A stretch of DNA of 64,000 nt from Chloroflexota bacterium (GTDB lineage Bacteria > Chloroflexota > Anaerolineae > Aggregatilineales > Ch27): positions 62,001 to 126,000 of the forward strand of contig JAIOAT010000002.1 in assembly GCA_019873685.1 (NCBI GenBank), given 5' to 3'. A program made the position numbers and the translations under genes. Below the pieces are notes generated by a model. It was not told the origin of the DNA. It did no database searches and worked only from the letters and a program-made list of their open reading frames with translations. Positions 10,649 to 20,826 of this stretch are shown piece by piece. Each line of letters begins with the position of its first letter. Within the stretch, counting starts at the first letter, position 1.

Positions 10649-11095
10649 TTATTCGCCGCCGTCCGGGCGAAGGGTTACGGTGCCTGCCCGCGACTGGGCG
10701 CGACGGCGCACGCGTAACGCCAGTTCCGCGCGGCGCAGTTCCTGCATGATGATCGCTGCTTCATCCGGGGGCGGGCCTTTGCGCATCATCTCTTGCGCCG
10801 TGCGCCGGGCTTCCTCCGCCTTCTCCAGGTCGACTTCCTCGGCATGTTCGGCCATATCAGCCAGCACCACGACCTTGTCCGGGCGGATCTCGACGATGCC
10901 GCCGTAGACTGCCAGCACGTGCTCGGTGCCATGGGCCTTGATACGCAGTTCGCCGATGTCGAGGGTGGTCAACAGGGGGGTATGGCGCGGCAGGACGCCC
11001 AGGACGCCTTCCTTGCCCGGCAGGATGATCATGTCGGCGGCTTCCTCTTCGAAAACCTTCTTTTCCTGCGTCACAACCTCGATATGGATGGGCAT
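10649..11095 (-). CDS. atpC: F1Fo ATP synthase epsilon subunit
   Basis: Epsilon links the F1 rotor to the c-ring and inhibits ATP hydrolysis. The 148-residue protein has the N-terminal beta-sandwich (ADMIILPGKEGVLGVLPRHTPLLT) and a C-terminal helical pair rich in Arg and Glu. It is the last of the four F1 genes, 12 bases after atpD, with a GAGGAC ribosome-binding site. Confidence 0.95.
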   Translation of the reverse strand: MPIHIEVVTQEKKVFEEEAADMIILPGKEGVLGVLPRHTPLLTTLDIGELRIKAHGTEHVLAVYGGIVEIRPDKVVVLADMAEHAEEVDLEKAEEARRTAQEMMRKGPPPDEAAIIMQELRRAELALRVRRRAQSRAGTVTLRPDGGE

Positions 11096-11107
11096 GCCGT
11101 CCTCACT

Positions 11108-12550
<1,443 letters not shown>

Positions 12551-12563
12551 TCAGTTCCGGACG

Positions 12564-13541
12564 CTAGCGGGCCGCCGCAGCCGTTTTCAAATAGGCTTCT
12601 TGCATATCGCGTACCACGGCTTGCGCCTGTTCGCGGAGAGCTTCCACACCGCCGACGATGTCCAGAATTTCGCTAGTAATGGCCAGCTGGCGCGCTTTGT
12701 TGAAGGTCAGTTGCAGGTCGGCCGCCAGCGCTTCGGCATTCTCCGAGGCGTTGCGCATGGCAATCATACGGGCAGAATGCTCGCTGGCCTGGCTTTCCAG
12801 GATAGCCTGGTAGATCTGGAGTTGGATGAACCGCGGCAGCACTTCGTCCAGAATCTCTTGCGCTGACGGTTCGTAAATATACTCGCGTCCTTCGGTGGTC
12901 ACGGTTGGCTCGCGCTTGATGTACGTGTTCAGCACCGGGTTATCCGTCTGGAACGGGCGTAACGGCAACAGGTTGACCACCACCGGCTCCTGGCTAAGGG
13001 TGTTTTTGAAGTCGGTGAAGGCAATGAACACCTGGTCAGCGCGTCCCTCGAGAAACTCGTCGATGACCGTCCTGGCGATGGGGATGACCTCGGTGATCGT
13101 CAGTTCCGCTGGAAGGTGGCTGAACTGGGCGATGACCGGCTGGCCCATGCGGAGCAGGGCGTCGCGCCCCTTGCGCCCGACGCTAATCCATTGGACTGAG
13201 CAATTCTCCTGGCACAGGTTGCGGGCAAAGGTCGTCGCTACGCGGACGATGTTGGTATTGTAGGCCCCGGCCAGGCCGCGATCGCCGGAAATCAGCAGCA
13301 TGCAAATCCGGGTGGGGTTGGGCCGCACTTCCAGCAGGGGATGCAATGCCCGCCCCGCGCCACCCTGCGAGGCCACGTTGACCAGCACTTCCCAGGCTTT
13401 CTGGGCATAAGCGCGGCTGGCCATGGCCTGTTGCTGGGCTTTGCGGGCGCGAGAGGCTGAGACGGCTTCCAGCGCTCGCGTGACCTGCCCGATATTCCTG
13501 ACGCTCTTGATGCGTTTGCGGATCTCGCGTACGTTTGGCAT
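12564..13541 (-). CDS. atpG: F1Fo ATP synthase gamma subunit
   Basis: Gamma is the central rotor shaft of F1. The N-terminal helix REIRKRIKSVRNIGQVTRALE and the C-terminal helix with ARMIAMRNASENA are the diagnostic conserved segments. The length of 325 residues is slightly above the 285-295 of most bacteria, as in several phyla with an insertion in the globular part. It starts 12 bases after atpA. Confidence 0.95.
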   Translation of the reverse strand: MPNVREIRKRIKSVRNIGQVTRALEAVSASRARKAQQQAMASRAYAQKAWEVLVNVASQGGAGRALHPLLEVRPNPTRICMLLISGDRGLAGAYNTNIVRVATTFARNLCQENCSVQWISVGRKGRDALLRMGQPVIAQFSHLPAELTITEVIPIARTVIDEFLEGRADQVFIAFTDFKNTLSQEPVVVNLLPLRPFQTDNPVLNTYIKREPTVTTEGREYIYEPSAQEILDEVLPRFIQLQIYQAILESQASEHSARMIAMRNASENAEALAADLQLTFNKARQLAITSEILDIVGGVEALREQAQAVVRDMQEAYLKTAAAAR

Positions 13542-13553
13542 ATCCGCGCCCCT

Positions 13554-15059
13554 TTAGGCCCAGGTGGCGTTGAAAGTCTGAATGGCTTCCTTGAGCCGGG
13601 CCTCAATCTCCGGCGTCAGGCGCAGCTCGGTCTCGATGCCGTTCACCACGTCCTGGAACTGCGCCCGCAGGAAGCGGATGAACCCTTCCTCCCATTCCTT
13701 GACCCGCGCCACCTCGATCTGGTCAAGGTAGCCGCGCGTCCCGGCATAGATCAGCACGACCTGGTCAACTAGCGGGGTGGGCTGGTACTGGGGCTGCTTC
13801 AGAATCTCGGTCAGGCGGCGACCACGCTCAAGCTGGCGCTGGGTGTCTTTGTCCAGATCGGAGCCAAACTGGGCGAACGCCGCCAGGGCGCGGAAGTTGG
13901 CCATGTCGATGCGCAGGCCGCCAGCGACCTGGCGCATGGCCCGCACCTGGGCATCACCGCCCACGCGGCTGACGCTGATGCCGGTGTTCATGGCCGGGCG
14001 GATACCGGCGTAGAACAGGTCGCTTTCCAGGTAAATCTGGCCATCTGTGATGGAAATCACGTTGGTGGGGATGTAGGCGGAAATGTCGCCGAGCAGCGTC
14101 TCGATGATCGGCAACGCGGTCAGGCTCCCGCCGCCACGTTCCTTGCTCAGCTGTGCAGCGCGTTCCAGCAGTCGGCTGTGCAGGTAGAACACGTCGCCGG
14201 GGTAGGCTTCGCGGCCCGGTGGACGGCGCAGCAGGAGCGAGACCTGACGGTAGGCCCAGGCGTGCTTGGAGAGATCGTCGTACACCACCAGAGCATCCTG
14301 GCCGTTTTCCATGAAGTACTCACCCATGGCGCAGCCGGAGTAGGGCGCCAGGTACTGCAATGCCGCCGGATCCGAGGCGGAGGCCACGACGATAGTCGTG
14401 TAGTCCATCGCGCCGTACTTCTCCAGCGTCGCCATCGTGTTGGCGATCTCGCCGCGTCGCTTGCCGATAGCGACGTAGATGCAGTACAGGTTCTTGTCCC
14501 GCTGGTTGATAATCGTGTCCAGGGCGAGGGCAGTCTTGCCTGTCTGGCGGTCACCGATAATCAGTTCGCGCTGCCCGCGCCCGATCGGGGTGAGCGCGTC
14601 GATCACGCGGACACCCGTCTGGACAGGGCGGAAGACGTTCTGGCGCTCGATGACGCCGGGGGCGATGCGCTCGATGTTGTAGAATTCGGTCGCTTCAATT
14701 GGCCCCTTACCGTCGATCGGGTTGCCCAGGGCATCGACCACGCGCCCGACCAGGGCGGGGCCAACGGGCACCGAGGCGATCCGGCCGGTGGCCCGCACCT
14801 CGTCGCCTTCCTTGATGTCGGCGTATTCGCCCATGATGATCACGCCGACCGACTCCGCTTCCAGGTTGAAAGCGATGCCCGGCACGCCGTTGCTGAAGCT
14901 GACCAGTTCGTTAGCCCGGACATTCGGCAAGCCGGAGACACGGGCGATGCCATCACCAACTTCCAGCACGTGACCGACTTCAACGGTTTCAACTTCCGGT
15001 TTATACTCTTCGATCTGGGCCAGCAACGACCTGGTGATGTCGCTGGTAAATTCCGTCAT
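13554..15059 (-). CDS. atpA: F1Fo ATP synthase alpha subunit
   Basis: The non-catalytic nucleotide-binding F1 subunit, 501 residues. Walker [10 protein letters not shown] and the [21 protein letters not shown] segment are intact. The ATG at 15059 follows GGGAGGAAG at the right distance; a TTG seven codons upstream is in frame but would contain that site. It is first of atpA-atpG-atpD-atpC. Unusually, atpB, atpE, atpF and atpH are not upstream: proC is. Confidence 0.97.
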   Translation of the reverse strand: MTEFTSDITRSLLAQIEEYKPEVETVEVGHVLEVGDGIARVSGLPNVRANELVSFSNGVPGIAFNLEAESVGVIIMGEYADIKEGDEVRATGRIASVPVGPALVGRVVDALGNPIDGKGPIEATEFYNIERIAPGVIERQNVFRPVQTGVRVIDALTPIGRGQRELIIGDRQTGKTALALDTIINQRDKNLYCIYVAIGKRRGEIANTMATLEKYGAMDYTTIVVASASDPAALQYLAPYSGCAMGEYFMENGQDALVVYDDLSKHAWAYRQVSLLLRRPPGREAYPGDVFYLHSRLLERAAQLSKERGGGSLTALPIIETLLGDISAYIPTNVISITDGQIYLESDLFYAGIRPAMNTGISVSRVGGDAQVRAMRQVAGGLRIDMANFRALAAFAQFGSDLDKDTQRQLERGRRLTEILKQPQYQPTPLVDQVVLIYAGTRGYLDQIEVARVKEWEEGFIRFLRAQFQDVVNGIETELRLTPEIEARLKEAIQTFNATWA

Positions 15060-15284
15060 GCAATCTTCCTCCCGCAATCAGATGGGCTGTTCCAAGAGCG
15101 CCAGCCCTATACTGTCAGCACAAAAGACTCTTTCCGCATAGACCATTCTGGCTACCGAGCCGTGTGGCCGGATACTTTCCCAGCGGGCGTATCCGAGTGA
15201 CCTGTTTGGGAAGTCTGTCACTAAGTCTACACTATAGGAGTGGTTATGTCCACTTCTGGCCGGTCAATGCAAATCACCTGTGCA

Positions 15285-16154
15285 TTACCGGTTATCGCCC
15301 AGATCTTCCGGATCGCGGCCACCCAGCCGGGAGACCTTGCCGCCGCTGCCCAGCGCCACGCTGCGCCGGTAGGCGGCCCAGATCGCCCGCGAGATCACGG
15401 TGCGCAGGCCGCCTTTTTCCAGATGGTAGAGGGCTTCCGCGGAAGTCCCACCGGGGCTGGTGACCTGATTGCGCATGTGCGCCGGATGTTCGTTGGTCGC
15501 CAGCGCAAACTCGACCGAGCCGCGCACAGTCTGGTAGACCAGTTTGGCCGCTACCTGGCGGGAAAAGCCCAGGTGCACTCCGGCGTCGATCATCGCTTCC
15601 ATAAAGAGGAACACATATGCCGGGCCGGTGCCGCTCAGCGCTGTCGCCATGTCCAGGTAGTCCTCGTGATCGACGTAGACCTCCTCGCCCAGGGCAGAGA
15701 GGATAGCCCGCGCCTGGGCGATCTGTGGCTCCGGCACCTCATTCGTGGCGGTCCAGACGGTCACGCCCTGCCTGATCCGCGCTGGCGTGTTGGGCATGGC
15801 CCTGACCACGCGCCGGATGCCCAGCCCGCTCATGATCTGGCGCACCGGGACGCCAGCCAGGATGCTCAGGACGAGCGCCCCCGGCGGCACCTGACCCAGC
15901 AATTCCGCGGCGACTTCCTCAAACACCTGCGGTTTGATCGCCAGGATTAACAGGTCGGCTTCACGCGCTGCTTCGACGTTGCTGGTGGTGATACGAATAC
16001 CGTAGCGGGCGGCAAGTTCTTCGATCCGCTCGACTCGGGGATCGGCGGCCAGAATCTGGTCTGGCCTGAGCATCTCCCCGTAGAGCAGCCCATGAATGAT
16101 GGCTTCGCCCATGGTTCCGGCGCCGATGAAGGCGATGGTGAAATCTTCAAACAC
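15285..16154 (-). CDS. proC: pyrroline-5-carboxylate reductase
   Basis: ProC reduces pyrroline-5-carboxylate to proline with NAD(P)H in the cytoplasm. The 289-residue protein has the Rossmann motif FIGAGTMGEAI at residues 9-19, the RAMPNTPARIRQG segment, and the C-terminal dimerisation signature GTGPAYVFLFMEAMIDAGV with TSPGGTSAEALYHLE. The 225-base gap to atpA has a TATAGT hexamer and an AGTGAC/GTCACT inverted repeat near 15197-15223. Confidence 0.95.
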   Translation of the reverse strand: MFEDFTIAFIGAGTMGEAIIHGLLYGEMLRPDQILAADPRVERIEELAARYGIRITTSNVEAAREADLLILAIKPQVFEEVAAELLGQVPPGALVLSILAGVPVRQIMSGLGIRRVVRAMPNTPARIRQGVTVWTATNEVPEPQIAQARAILSALGEEVYVDHEDYLDMATALSGTGPAYVFLFMEAMIDAGVHLGFSRQVAAKLVYQTVRGSVEFALATNEHPAHMRNQVTSPGGTSAEALYHLEKGGLRTVISRAIWAAYRRSVALGSGGKVSRLGGRDPEDLGDNR

Positions 16155-16197
16155 GGTTGCCCCCTGTCCCCTGGCGCTTGCTGACGCCTGGCTCTAC

Positions 16198-17346
16198 CTA
16201 CATGATATCCGGAAAAGTGGCGTCCCAGGCTGCGCCGAAGGCCGCCAGTCGGTCGGGTTGGATAGTGACGCCGGAGCCAATCCCGCGTGGCACATCGATC
16301 GTGCTGTCCGGGTTCAACACAAAGGGCGGCTCGGTGATGTCCGGCGCATAGTAGCGGTTAGTTGCGGAGAGATCGCTGGGCAGGGTCACTCCCGGCAGAC
16401 TGGCCACCGCAAGGTTTTGCGCCCGGCCAACGCCTGTCTCCAACATCCCGCCAACCCACAGCGGCACACCTTCGTCGTAGCATAGCTTGTGGATGGCGAC
16501 GGCTTCGCTCAGGCCGCCCACACGCGGCGGCTTGAGGTTGATGATCCGGCAGGCGCCCAGTTGCAGCGCCAGCCGCACATCATTGGCGCACAGGATGCTC
16601 TCGTCCAGGCAGATCGGGGTTGCCAGCCGTGGCTGCAGTTTACTGTGCTCATAGATGTCGTCGTGGCTGAGCGGCTGTTCCAGCATCAGTAGGTTGAAGC
16701 GGTCAAGCTTGGCCAGGTGGTCGGCGTCATCAAGCGTGTAGGCGCTGTTGGCGTCCAGCATCAGCATGATGTCCGGGTAGGCAGCGCGTACTGCTGCAGC
16801 CAGTTCGACATCCCAGCCGGGCTTGATCTTGAGCTTGATGCGCCGATAGCCTTCCTTCAGGCGCTTTTCGATAATCGCCAGCGTGTCATCGATGGTTGGC
16901 TGGATGCCGATACTGACGCCAACGGTTACGCGGTCACGGCGAGGAGCCTGCAATGGTTGTGCCGACCAGAGCGTATCCGCCAGCGATTGGCCGGTTGCCT
17001 GCGCCCACAGGTCCCAGAGGGCGCTATCCAGCGCCGCCTTGGTTAACGGGTGGCCGCGTACGCTGGCCATGAGGCGCGTTCCATCCGATGGGTGGTGCAG
17101 GGTCTTCCCCACCAGCGCCGGGATCAGGAACTTGGTCAGGATGTGGTAGGCGGTGCCAACGGTTTCGTAGCAGTAGCCCGGTTCCGCCGCGGCGGTGCAT
17201 TCTCCCCAGGCTACCAGGTCGCCAGTGCGGACCTCCGCCAGCAGTACGGGGCGTACGGCTTCCAGGCCGAAACTGGTGCGCAATGGCTCCACCAGCGGCA
17301 TCACCACCCGGTGCAGGCGAATCTGGTCAATAGTAATGGTGGTCAA
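16198..17346 (-). CDS. N-acylamino acid racemase / o-succinylbenzoate synthase (enolase superfamily)
   Basis: A 382-residue muconate-lactonizing-subgroup enzyme. Catalytic lysines are in RIKLKIKPGWD (K171/K173) and NLKPPRVGG (K272). Metal ligands are D198 (MLDAN), E223 (LEQP) and D248 (LDES). Members of this family either dehydrate SHCHC to o-succinylbenzoate in menaquinone synthesis or racemise N-succinyl amino acids, and many do both, so sequence alone does not decide. No other men genes are near. A GNAT acyltransferase gene ends 23 bases upstream of its start, an arrangement known from N-succinyl amino acid racemases, and I therefore favour that role. Confidence 0.88.
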   Translation of the reverse strand: MTTITIDQIRLHRVVMPLVEPLRTSFGLEAVRPVLLAEVRTGDLVAWGECTAAAEPGYCYETVGTAYHILTKFLIPALVGKTLHHPSDGTRLMASVRGHPLTKAALDSALWDLWAQATGQSLADTLWSAQPLQAPRRDRVTVGVSIGIQPTIDDTLAIIEKRLKEGYRRIKLKIKPGWDVELAAAVRAAYPDIMLMLDANSAYTLDDADHLAKLDRFNLLMLEQPLSHDDIYEHSKLQPRLATPICLDESILCANDVRLALQLGACRIINLKPPRVGGLSEAVAIHKLCYDEGVPLWVGGMLETGVGRAQNLAVASLPGVTLPSDLSATNRYYAPDITEPPFVLNPDSTIDVPRGIGSGVTIQPDRLAAFGAAWDATFPDIM

Positions 17347-17369
17347 GCGAAAGCCTCCTTACAACGGGG

Positions 17370-18272
17370 TTAATTCTGGTTGAAGCTACGGTCAAACTTG
17401 CGCAGCGCCTCCTGGTGACTGCACACGTAGAAGCTGCGCAGAAGTCCCTTGTAGGTCTCGTGCACGAAATCCGTCAGGATGAATCCCTGGCTCATGACCG
17501 TGATGAGCACGGCGCGGATATGCTCCCGCCACGCCTGCGCCAGCCCGGTGTCAGCCTGTTCGATCAGACTCAGGCGGGTGGGAATTTCGATCAGACCCAG
17601 CGCGCCCGGTGGCTGGAGGAAGTCATCCCCCGGCACGGGGAACAGGCGGTCATCAAACGTGGTGGGATTCAAAATGCGCGTCCCCCCATCCAGGTACTGG
17701 GACAGGGTGAGCGGTGCACGGCCTTTCCTGATGCGCTGCAGCGCGCGCTCGCTGGTCAGCCACCAATCCGCCTGGACGCGATCCCTGGAGGCGGGCACGC
17801 CCGCTGCCTGTGGCGGGACCGGGTAGTAGTCCGGGTAGTACTGGTCGATCACCGCGCCCAGCTTACGCACGGTGATGTGGGCGTACTCGCCGTGCAGGGG
17901 ATCGAAAACCCAGGTCATCAGGCGGATGCCGCGCCGGGCGGCAAAGTGATATTCGGCCAGCTTCAGATGGTAACCGATGCCCTGGTGACGGTAGGCCTCC
18001 TGCACGACCACCAGTTCCGAATTGAGCTTCAGGTTCGCCATGGCCGGCCGGTTTTCATCCGCAGAGGCGGCGCCCAGGGTGGCTACGGCGCCGCCGACGA
18101 GCTGATCCCCGTCCCAGGCGCCAAGCACCAGCCCGCCATTGGATGCAATGGAAAGCAGCCAGTGGGGCTGGATGACATACTCCGGGCTGTCTACCCAGAC
18201 CTGCCGCTGCACTTCCGCCAGGGCGACCATCTCCGGCCAGGTGGTCAGTGGTTGAATTTGAATGTTGGTCAT
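17370..18272 (-). CDS. GNAT acyltransferase, probable partner of the N-acylamino acid racemase
   Basis: A 300-residue protein with an N-terminal GNAT fold. Motif A is VVQEAYRHQGIGYHLKLAE near residues 88-106, containing the acyl-CoA loop RHQGIG. A C-terminal half of about 130 residues has no motif I recognise but includes the YDG/RILNP-type segment of the COG3375 group. In Geobacillus a GNAT encoded beside the racemase succinylates D-amino acids. By analogy this enzyme would use succinyl-CoA and a D-amino acid, which is inference. It starts 4 bases after the epimerase gene ends, so the genes are co-transcribed. Confidence 0.8.
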   Translation of the reverse strand: MTNIQIQPLTTWPEMVALAEVQRQVWVDSPEYVIQPHWLLSIASNGGLVLGAWDGDQLVGGAVATLGAASADENRPAMANLKLNSELVVVQEAYRHQGIGYHLKLAEYHFAARRGIRLMTWVFDPLHGEYAHITVRKLGAVIDQYYPDYYPVPPQAAGVPASRDRVQADWWLTSERALQRIRKGRAPLTLSQYLDGGTRILNPTTFDDRLFPVPGDDFLQPPGALGLIEIPTRLSLIEQADTGLAQAWREHIRAVLITVMSQGFILTDFVHETYKGLLRSFYVCSHQEALRKFDRSFNQN

Positions 18273-18276
18273 GATG

Positions 18277-19233
18277 CTAAATCCCTCGTGGCCGCCGGCG
18301 GCGGAACAGAAACCGGAACAACTCCAGCCCGTACCGCCGTCCCGGCATATACGTTAAGAGTGTATCCTCAAAGCGAACTGGGCGAATGCCAAACAGGTCT
18401 CCGATGGTATTCAGAGGCGCTGTCCGGTGGCCGGCCAGAATGTCGAACCACTGGTGGGTAGCCGGCCAGCGCGGGAAGATGCGGCGGGCCACCCGCGTAA
18501 GAAAACGTAACGTGTACGGTGGCAACTGTACGATCATACGCGGGGTGTTGGTCACACGCATGATCGTGCGGACTACTTCGTTGAACGTGATGTACTCTGG
18601 CCCGCCGATCTCCAGCACACGATCGACAGTATCAAGATTGTCCATACTGCCCAGCAGGACGGCGACCAGGTCACGGATGTAGAGCGGGTGCAGCAGGTTC
18701 TCGCCTTCGCCTGGTTGCAGGAAGATCGCGGGGTTAGTCCACAGCAACATAGCGATGTTGTTGGCAAAGCGGTCCTGCTCCCCAAACAGGATGCCGCTGC
18801 GAATGATGGTGTAGGGAACGCCGCTGGATGCTACCAGGCCCTCCAGTTGCCCTTTGATGCGCAGCAACGGATACGCCGAGGTGGAGGCCGCGCCCAGGTG
18901 GCTCATCACCATAAGGCGGCCTATCCGTGCACGGCGAGCCGCCTCAAGCAGGACGGCCGTGCCGCCCAGATCGACCCGCTCGAGATCGCGGGGCCGCCCC
19001 CACCACTGGGCACTGGCCAGGTGAAAGACGGTGTGCACCCCGTTCAAGGCCTCGCTCAGGGCGTCTGGATCGTAGAGGCTGCCGTGGAAAGCTTCTACCG
19101 CCAGGCCGGGCCAGGGCAGTCGAACGCTGCCCGGCGGCGCCTGGATCAGGACGCGAACCGGCCACCCGGCCCCAACCAGCGCAGGAACCAGATGCCGTCC
19201 GATGAATCCGGTTGAGCCTGTAACGAGAATCAT
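18277..19233 (-). CDS. NAD-dependent epimerase / NmrA-like SDR protein
   Basis: An atypical short-chain dehydrogenase of 318 residues. The NAD(P) motif TGSTGFIGRHL is at the N-terminus. A YPLLRIKGQLE segment stands where SDRs carry YxxxK, and here the tyrosine and lysine are spaced YPLLRIK, so catalysis may be lost. The C-terminal part resembles NDUFA9/NmrA-type proteins that act on quinone or carotenoid substrates. I chose the ATG at 19233 because a strong promoter places the transcript start at or next to it; an ATG three codons upstream lies inside the -10 box. It is the first gene of a unit with the GNAT and racemase. Confidence 0.8.
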   Translation of the reverse strand: MILVTGSTGFIGRHLVPALVGAGWPVRVLIQAPPGSVRLPWPGLAVEAFHGSLYDPDALSEALNGVHTVFHLASAQWWGRPRDLERVDLGGTAVLLEAARRARIGRLMVMSHLGAASTSAYPLLRIKGQLEGLVASSGVPYTIIRSGILFGEQDRFANNIAMLLWTNPAIFLQPGEGENLLHPLYIRDLVAVLLGSMDNLDTVDRVLEIGGPEYITFNEVVRTIMRVTNTPRMIVQLPPYTLRFLTRVARRIFPRWPATHQWFDILAGHRTAPLNTIGDLFGIRPVRFEDTLLTYMPGRRYGLELFRFLFRRRRPRGI

Positions 19234-19240
19234 GCGGGGC

Positions 19241-19268
19241 ATTATAACACGCGATCTCGGACAGTCAT
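19241..19268 (-). promoter_or_regulatory. strong promoter giving a leaderless epimerase mRNA
   Basis: On the minus strand ATGACT (19268-19263), a 16-base spacer and an extended -10 TGTTATAAT (TATAAT at 19246-19241) are visible. The expected transcript start is about seven bases past the -10 box, at the ATG at 19233. Confidence 0.7.
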
Positions 19269-19572
19269 CGGGTGATTTGGGGCGTGGGGCACGAAAAAGA
19301 AGAGGCCAGGAGGCCGGGAGACCTGGAGGCCAGCAAAGGCTGTCGGGTGTTGGATAGCAGCACTTGGAGTGCAGCGAGTGAGATGGTTCGAGCATGGTGG
19401 CGGCATAAGGACCGCCAGCAGCGGTGGACGCGACGGGGGCGCGAGGCGCGACTCGCGTAACCGATCGGGGTTATATCTTGATGTATAATCTGGACTTCGA
19501 CTCTGGCTTGCATGGCCGGATGGGCCAGAGCCGGGCTTCCGGCGAGACGATTATTGCGGGAGGAAACATCCT
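19269..19572. other. intergenic region between divergent epimerase and fabF
   Basis: About 300 bases without a gene. It holds a GGAGGCC-rich repeat (19302-19335), a small GCACT-TGG-AGTGC hairpin, a CGCGAG/CTCGCG hairpin near 19440-19457, and a TATAAT hexamer at 19484-19489 that probably serves fabF, although its -35 box is poor. A non-coding RNA is possible but nothing identifies one. Confidence 0.5.
19302..19335. repeat. GGAGGCC-rich intergenic repeat, copy 1
   Basis: GGGAGACCTGGAGGCCAGCA (19316-19335) matches 18 of 20 bases of a sequence at 44511-44530. The preceding GAGGCCAGGAGGCCGGGAG (19302-19320) matches 17 of 19 bases at 44521-44539, so the two copies are the same elements in swapped order. 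Confidence 0.65.
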
Positions 19573-20826
19573 GTGGAAAGACGTCGTGTGGTTGTGACGG
19601 GTATGGGCATCCTCAGCCCGATTGGCAATACGGTCAGTGAGGCGTGGCAGAACGCCGCCAATGGGGTGAGCGGCATCGACTACATCAAGCGCTTCAGTGT
19701 TGACGATCTGCCGGTGAAGTTTGGCGGCGAGGTGCGTAACTTTGATCCGGACGAGATCTTTGGACGGCGCGAGGCCCGCCACATGGATCGCCTGACGCAG
19801 TTTGCGATGGAGATCGCCCGGCAGGCCATTGAGGATTCGGGTCTGCAGGTGACCGATGACAATCGCTATGACATTGGCGTCATCGTCGGCACGGGCATCG
19901 GCGGGATTGAGAGTACCATCGAGAGCGTGTACCGGATCATCGAAAAAGGCTCGCGCAGCATCAGCCCGTTCCTGGTACCGATGATGATCCCGGATAGCGC
20001 TGCTTCCAAGGTGTCCATCACCTGGGGGCTGCGCGGGCCGAGCATGGCGCTTTCTACCGCCTGCGCTACCTCCAACAACGCCATTGGGGAAGCGGCGGAG
20101 ATGATCCGGCGCGGCGCGGTAAAAGTGATGATCGCTGGCAGTTCGGAAGCTGGGCTGGTGCCGCTGGCCATGGCCTCTTTCAATAACATGCAGGCCATCT
20201 CCCGCCGCAATGATGATCCGAAGGGGGCCTCCCGACCGTTCGACCGGGATCGTGATGGCTTCGTGGTCAGCGAAGGCGGGGCCTTGCTTGTGCTCGAAGA
20301 TCTCGAGCACGCCCTGGCGCGCGGCGCGCACATCTACGGTGAGGTGCTGGGCTATGCCACGACTTCCGACGCCTATCATGTCACTGCGCCGCTGGAGAAT
20401 GGCGAGGGCGCGCAGGTGGCCATGCGTAAGGCGATGGCGGATGCTGGCGTGACTATCTACGACATTGACTATATCAACGCGCACGGCACCAGCACGCCAC
20501 TCAACGACCTCAGCGAGACCAACGCGATCAAGGCTGTCTTCGGCGAGCATGCCTACAATGTTCCGATCAGTTCGACCAAGTCGGTGACCGGCCACCTGAT
20601 GGGTTCCGCTGGCGCGGTGGAAGCGGTGTTGTGCCTGGAGGCAATCAACCACAACTTCATCCCGCCGACCATCAATTTGCATAACCCTCAGCCGGAGTGC
20701 GACCTGAACTACACGCCCAATGTGGGCGTTAGCGCCCAGCTTGACGTTGTTATGAGCAACTCCTTCGGCTTCGGGGGGCACAACGCTGTCCTGATCTTTG
20801 GCAGATACACGGGCAATGGCCGCTAA
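19573..20826 (+). CDS. fabF: 3-oxoacyl-ACP synthase II
   Basis: FabF condenses malonyl-ACP with acyl-ACP during fatty-acid elongation. The 417-residue protein has the full Cys-His-His triad: C164 in STACATS, H304 in AHGTSTP and H341 in SVTGHLMG. A GTG start at 19573 follows GGGAGGAAAC. fabH overlaps its last codons. No acyl-carrier protein, fabD or fabG gene is adjacent, so the rest of the pathway is elsewhere. Confidence 0.96.
   Translation: MERRRVVVTGMGILSPIGNTVSEAWQNAANGVSGIDYIKRFSVDDLPVKFGGEVRNFDPDEIFGRREARHMDRLTQFAMEIARQAIEDSGLQVTDDNRYDIGVIVGTGIGGIESTIESVYRIIEKGSRSISPFLVPMMIPDSAASKVSITWGLRGPSMALSTACATSNNAIGEAAEMIRRGAVKVMIAGSSEAGLVPLAMASFNNMQAISRRNDDPKGASRPFDRDRDGFVVSEGGALLVLEDLEHALARGAHIYGEVLGYATTSDAYHVTAPLENGEGAQVAMRKAMADAGVTIYDIDYINAHGTSTPLNDLSETNAIKAVFGEHAYNVPISSTKSVTGHLMGSAGAVEAVLCLEAINHNFIPPTINLHNPQPECDLNYTPNVGVSAQLDVVMSNSFGFGGHNAVLIFGRYTGNGR

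Noticed and set aside
15197-15223. AGTGAC/GTCACT inverted repeat upstream of atpA as an operator or terminator
   Set aside because: Arms of only six bases with a 15-base spacer and no T-run; too weak to call in this composition.
19336-19440. A tRNA gene suggested by GGTTCGAG near 19385
   Set aside because: No acceptor, D or anticodon stems can be drawn around it.
19471-20781. A 436-codon open frame opposite fabF
   Set aside because: Same reason: long antisense frame produced by codon bias, with no motif, and fabF is complete on the other strand.
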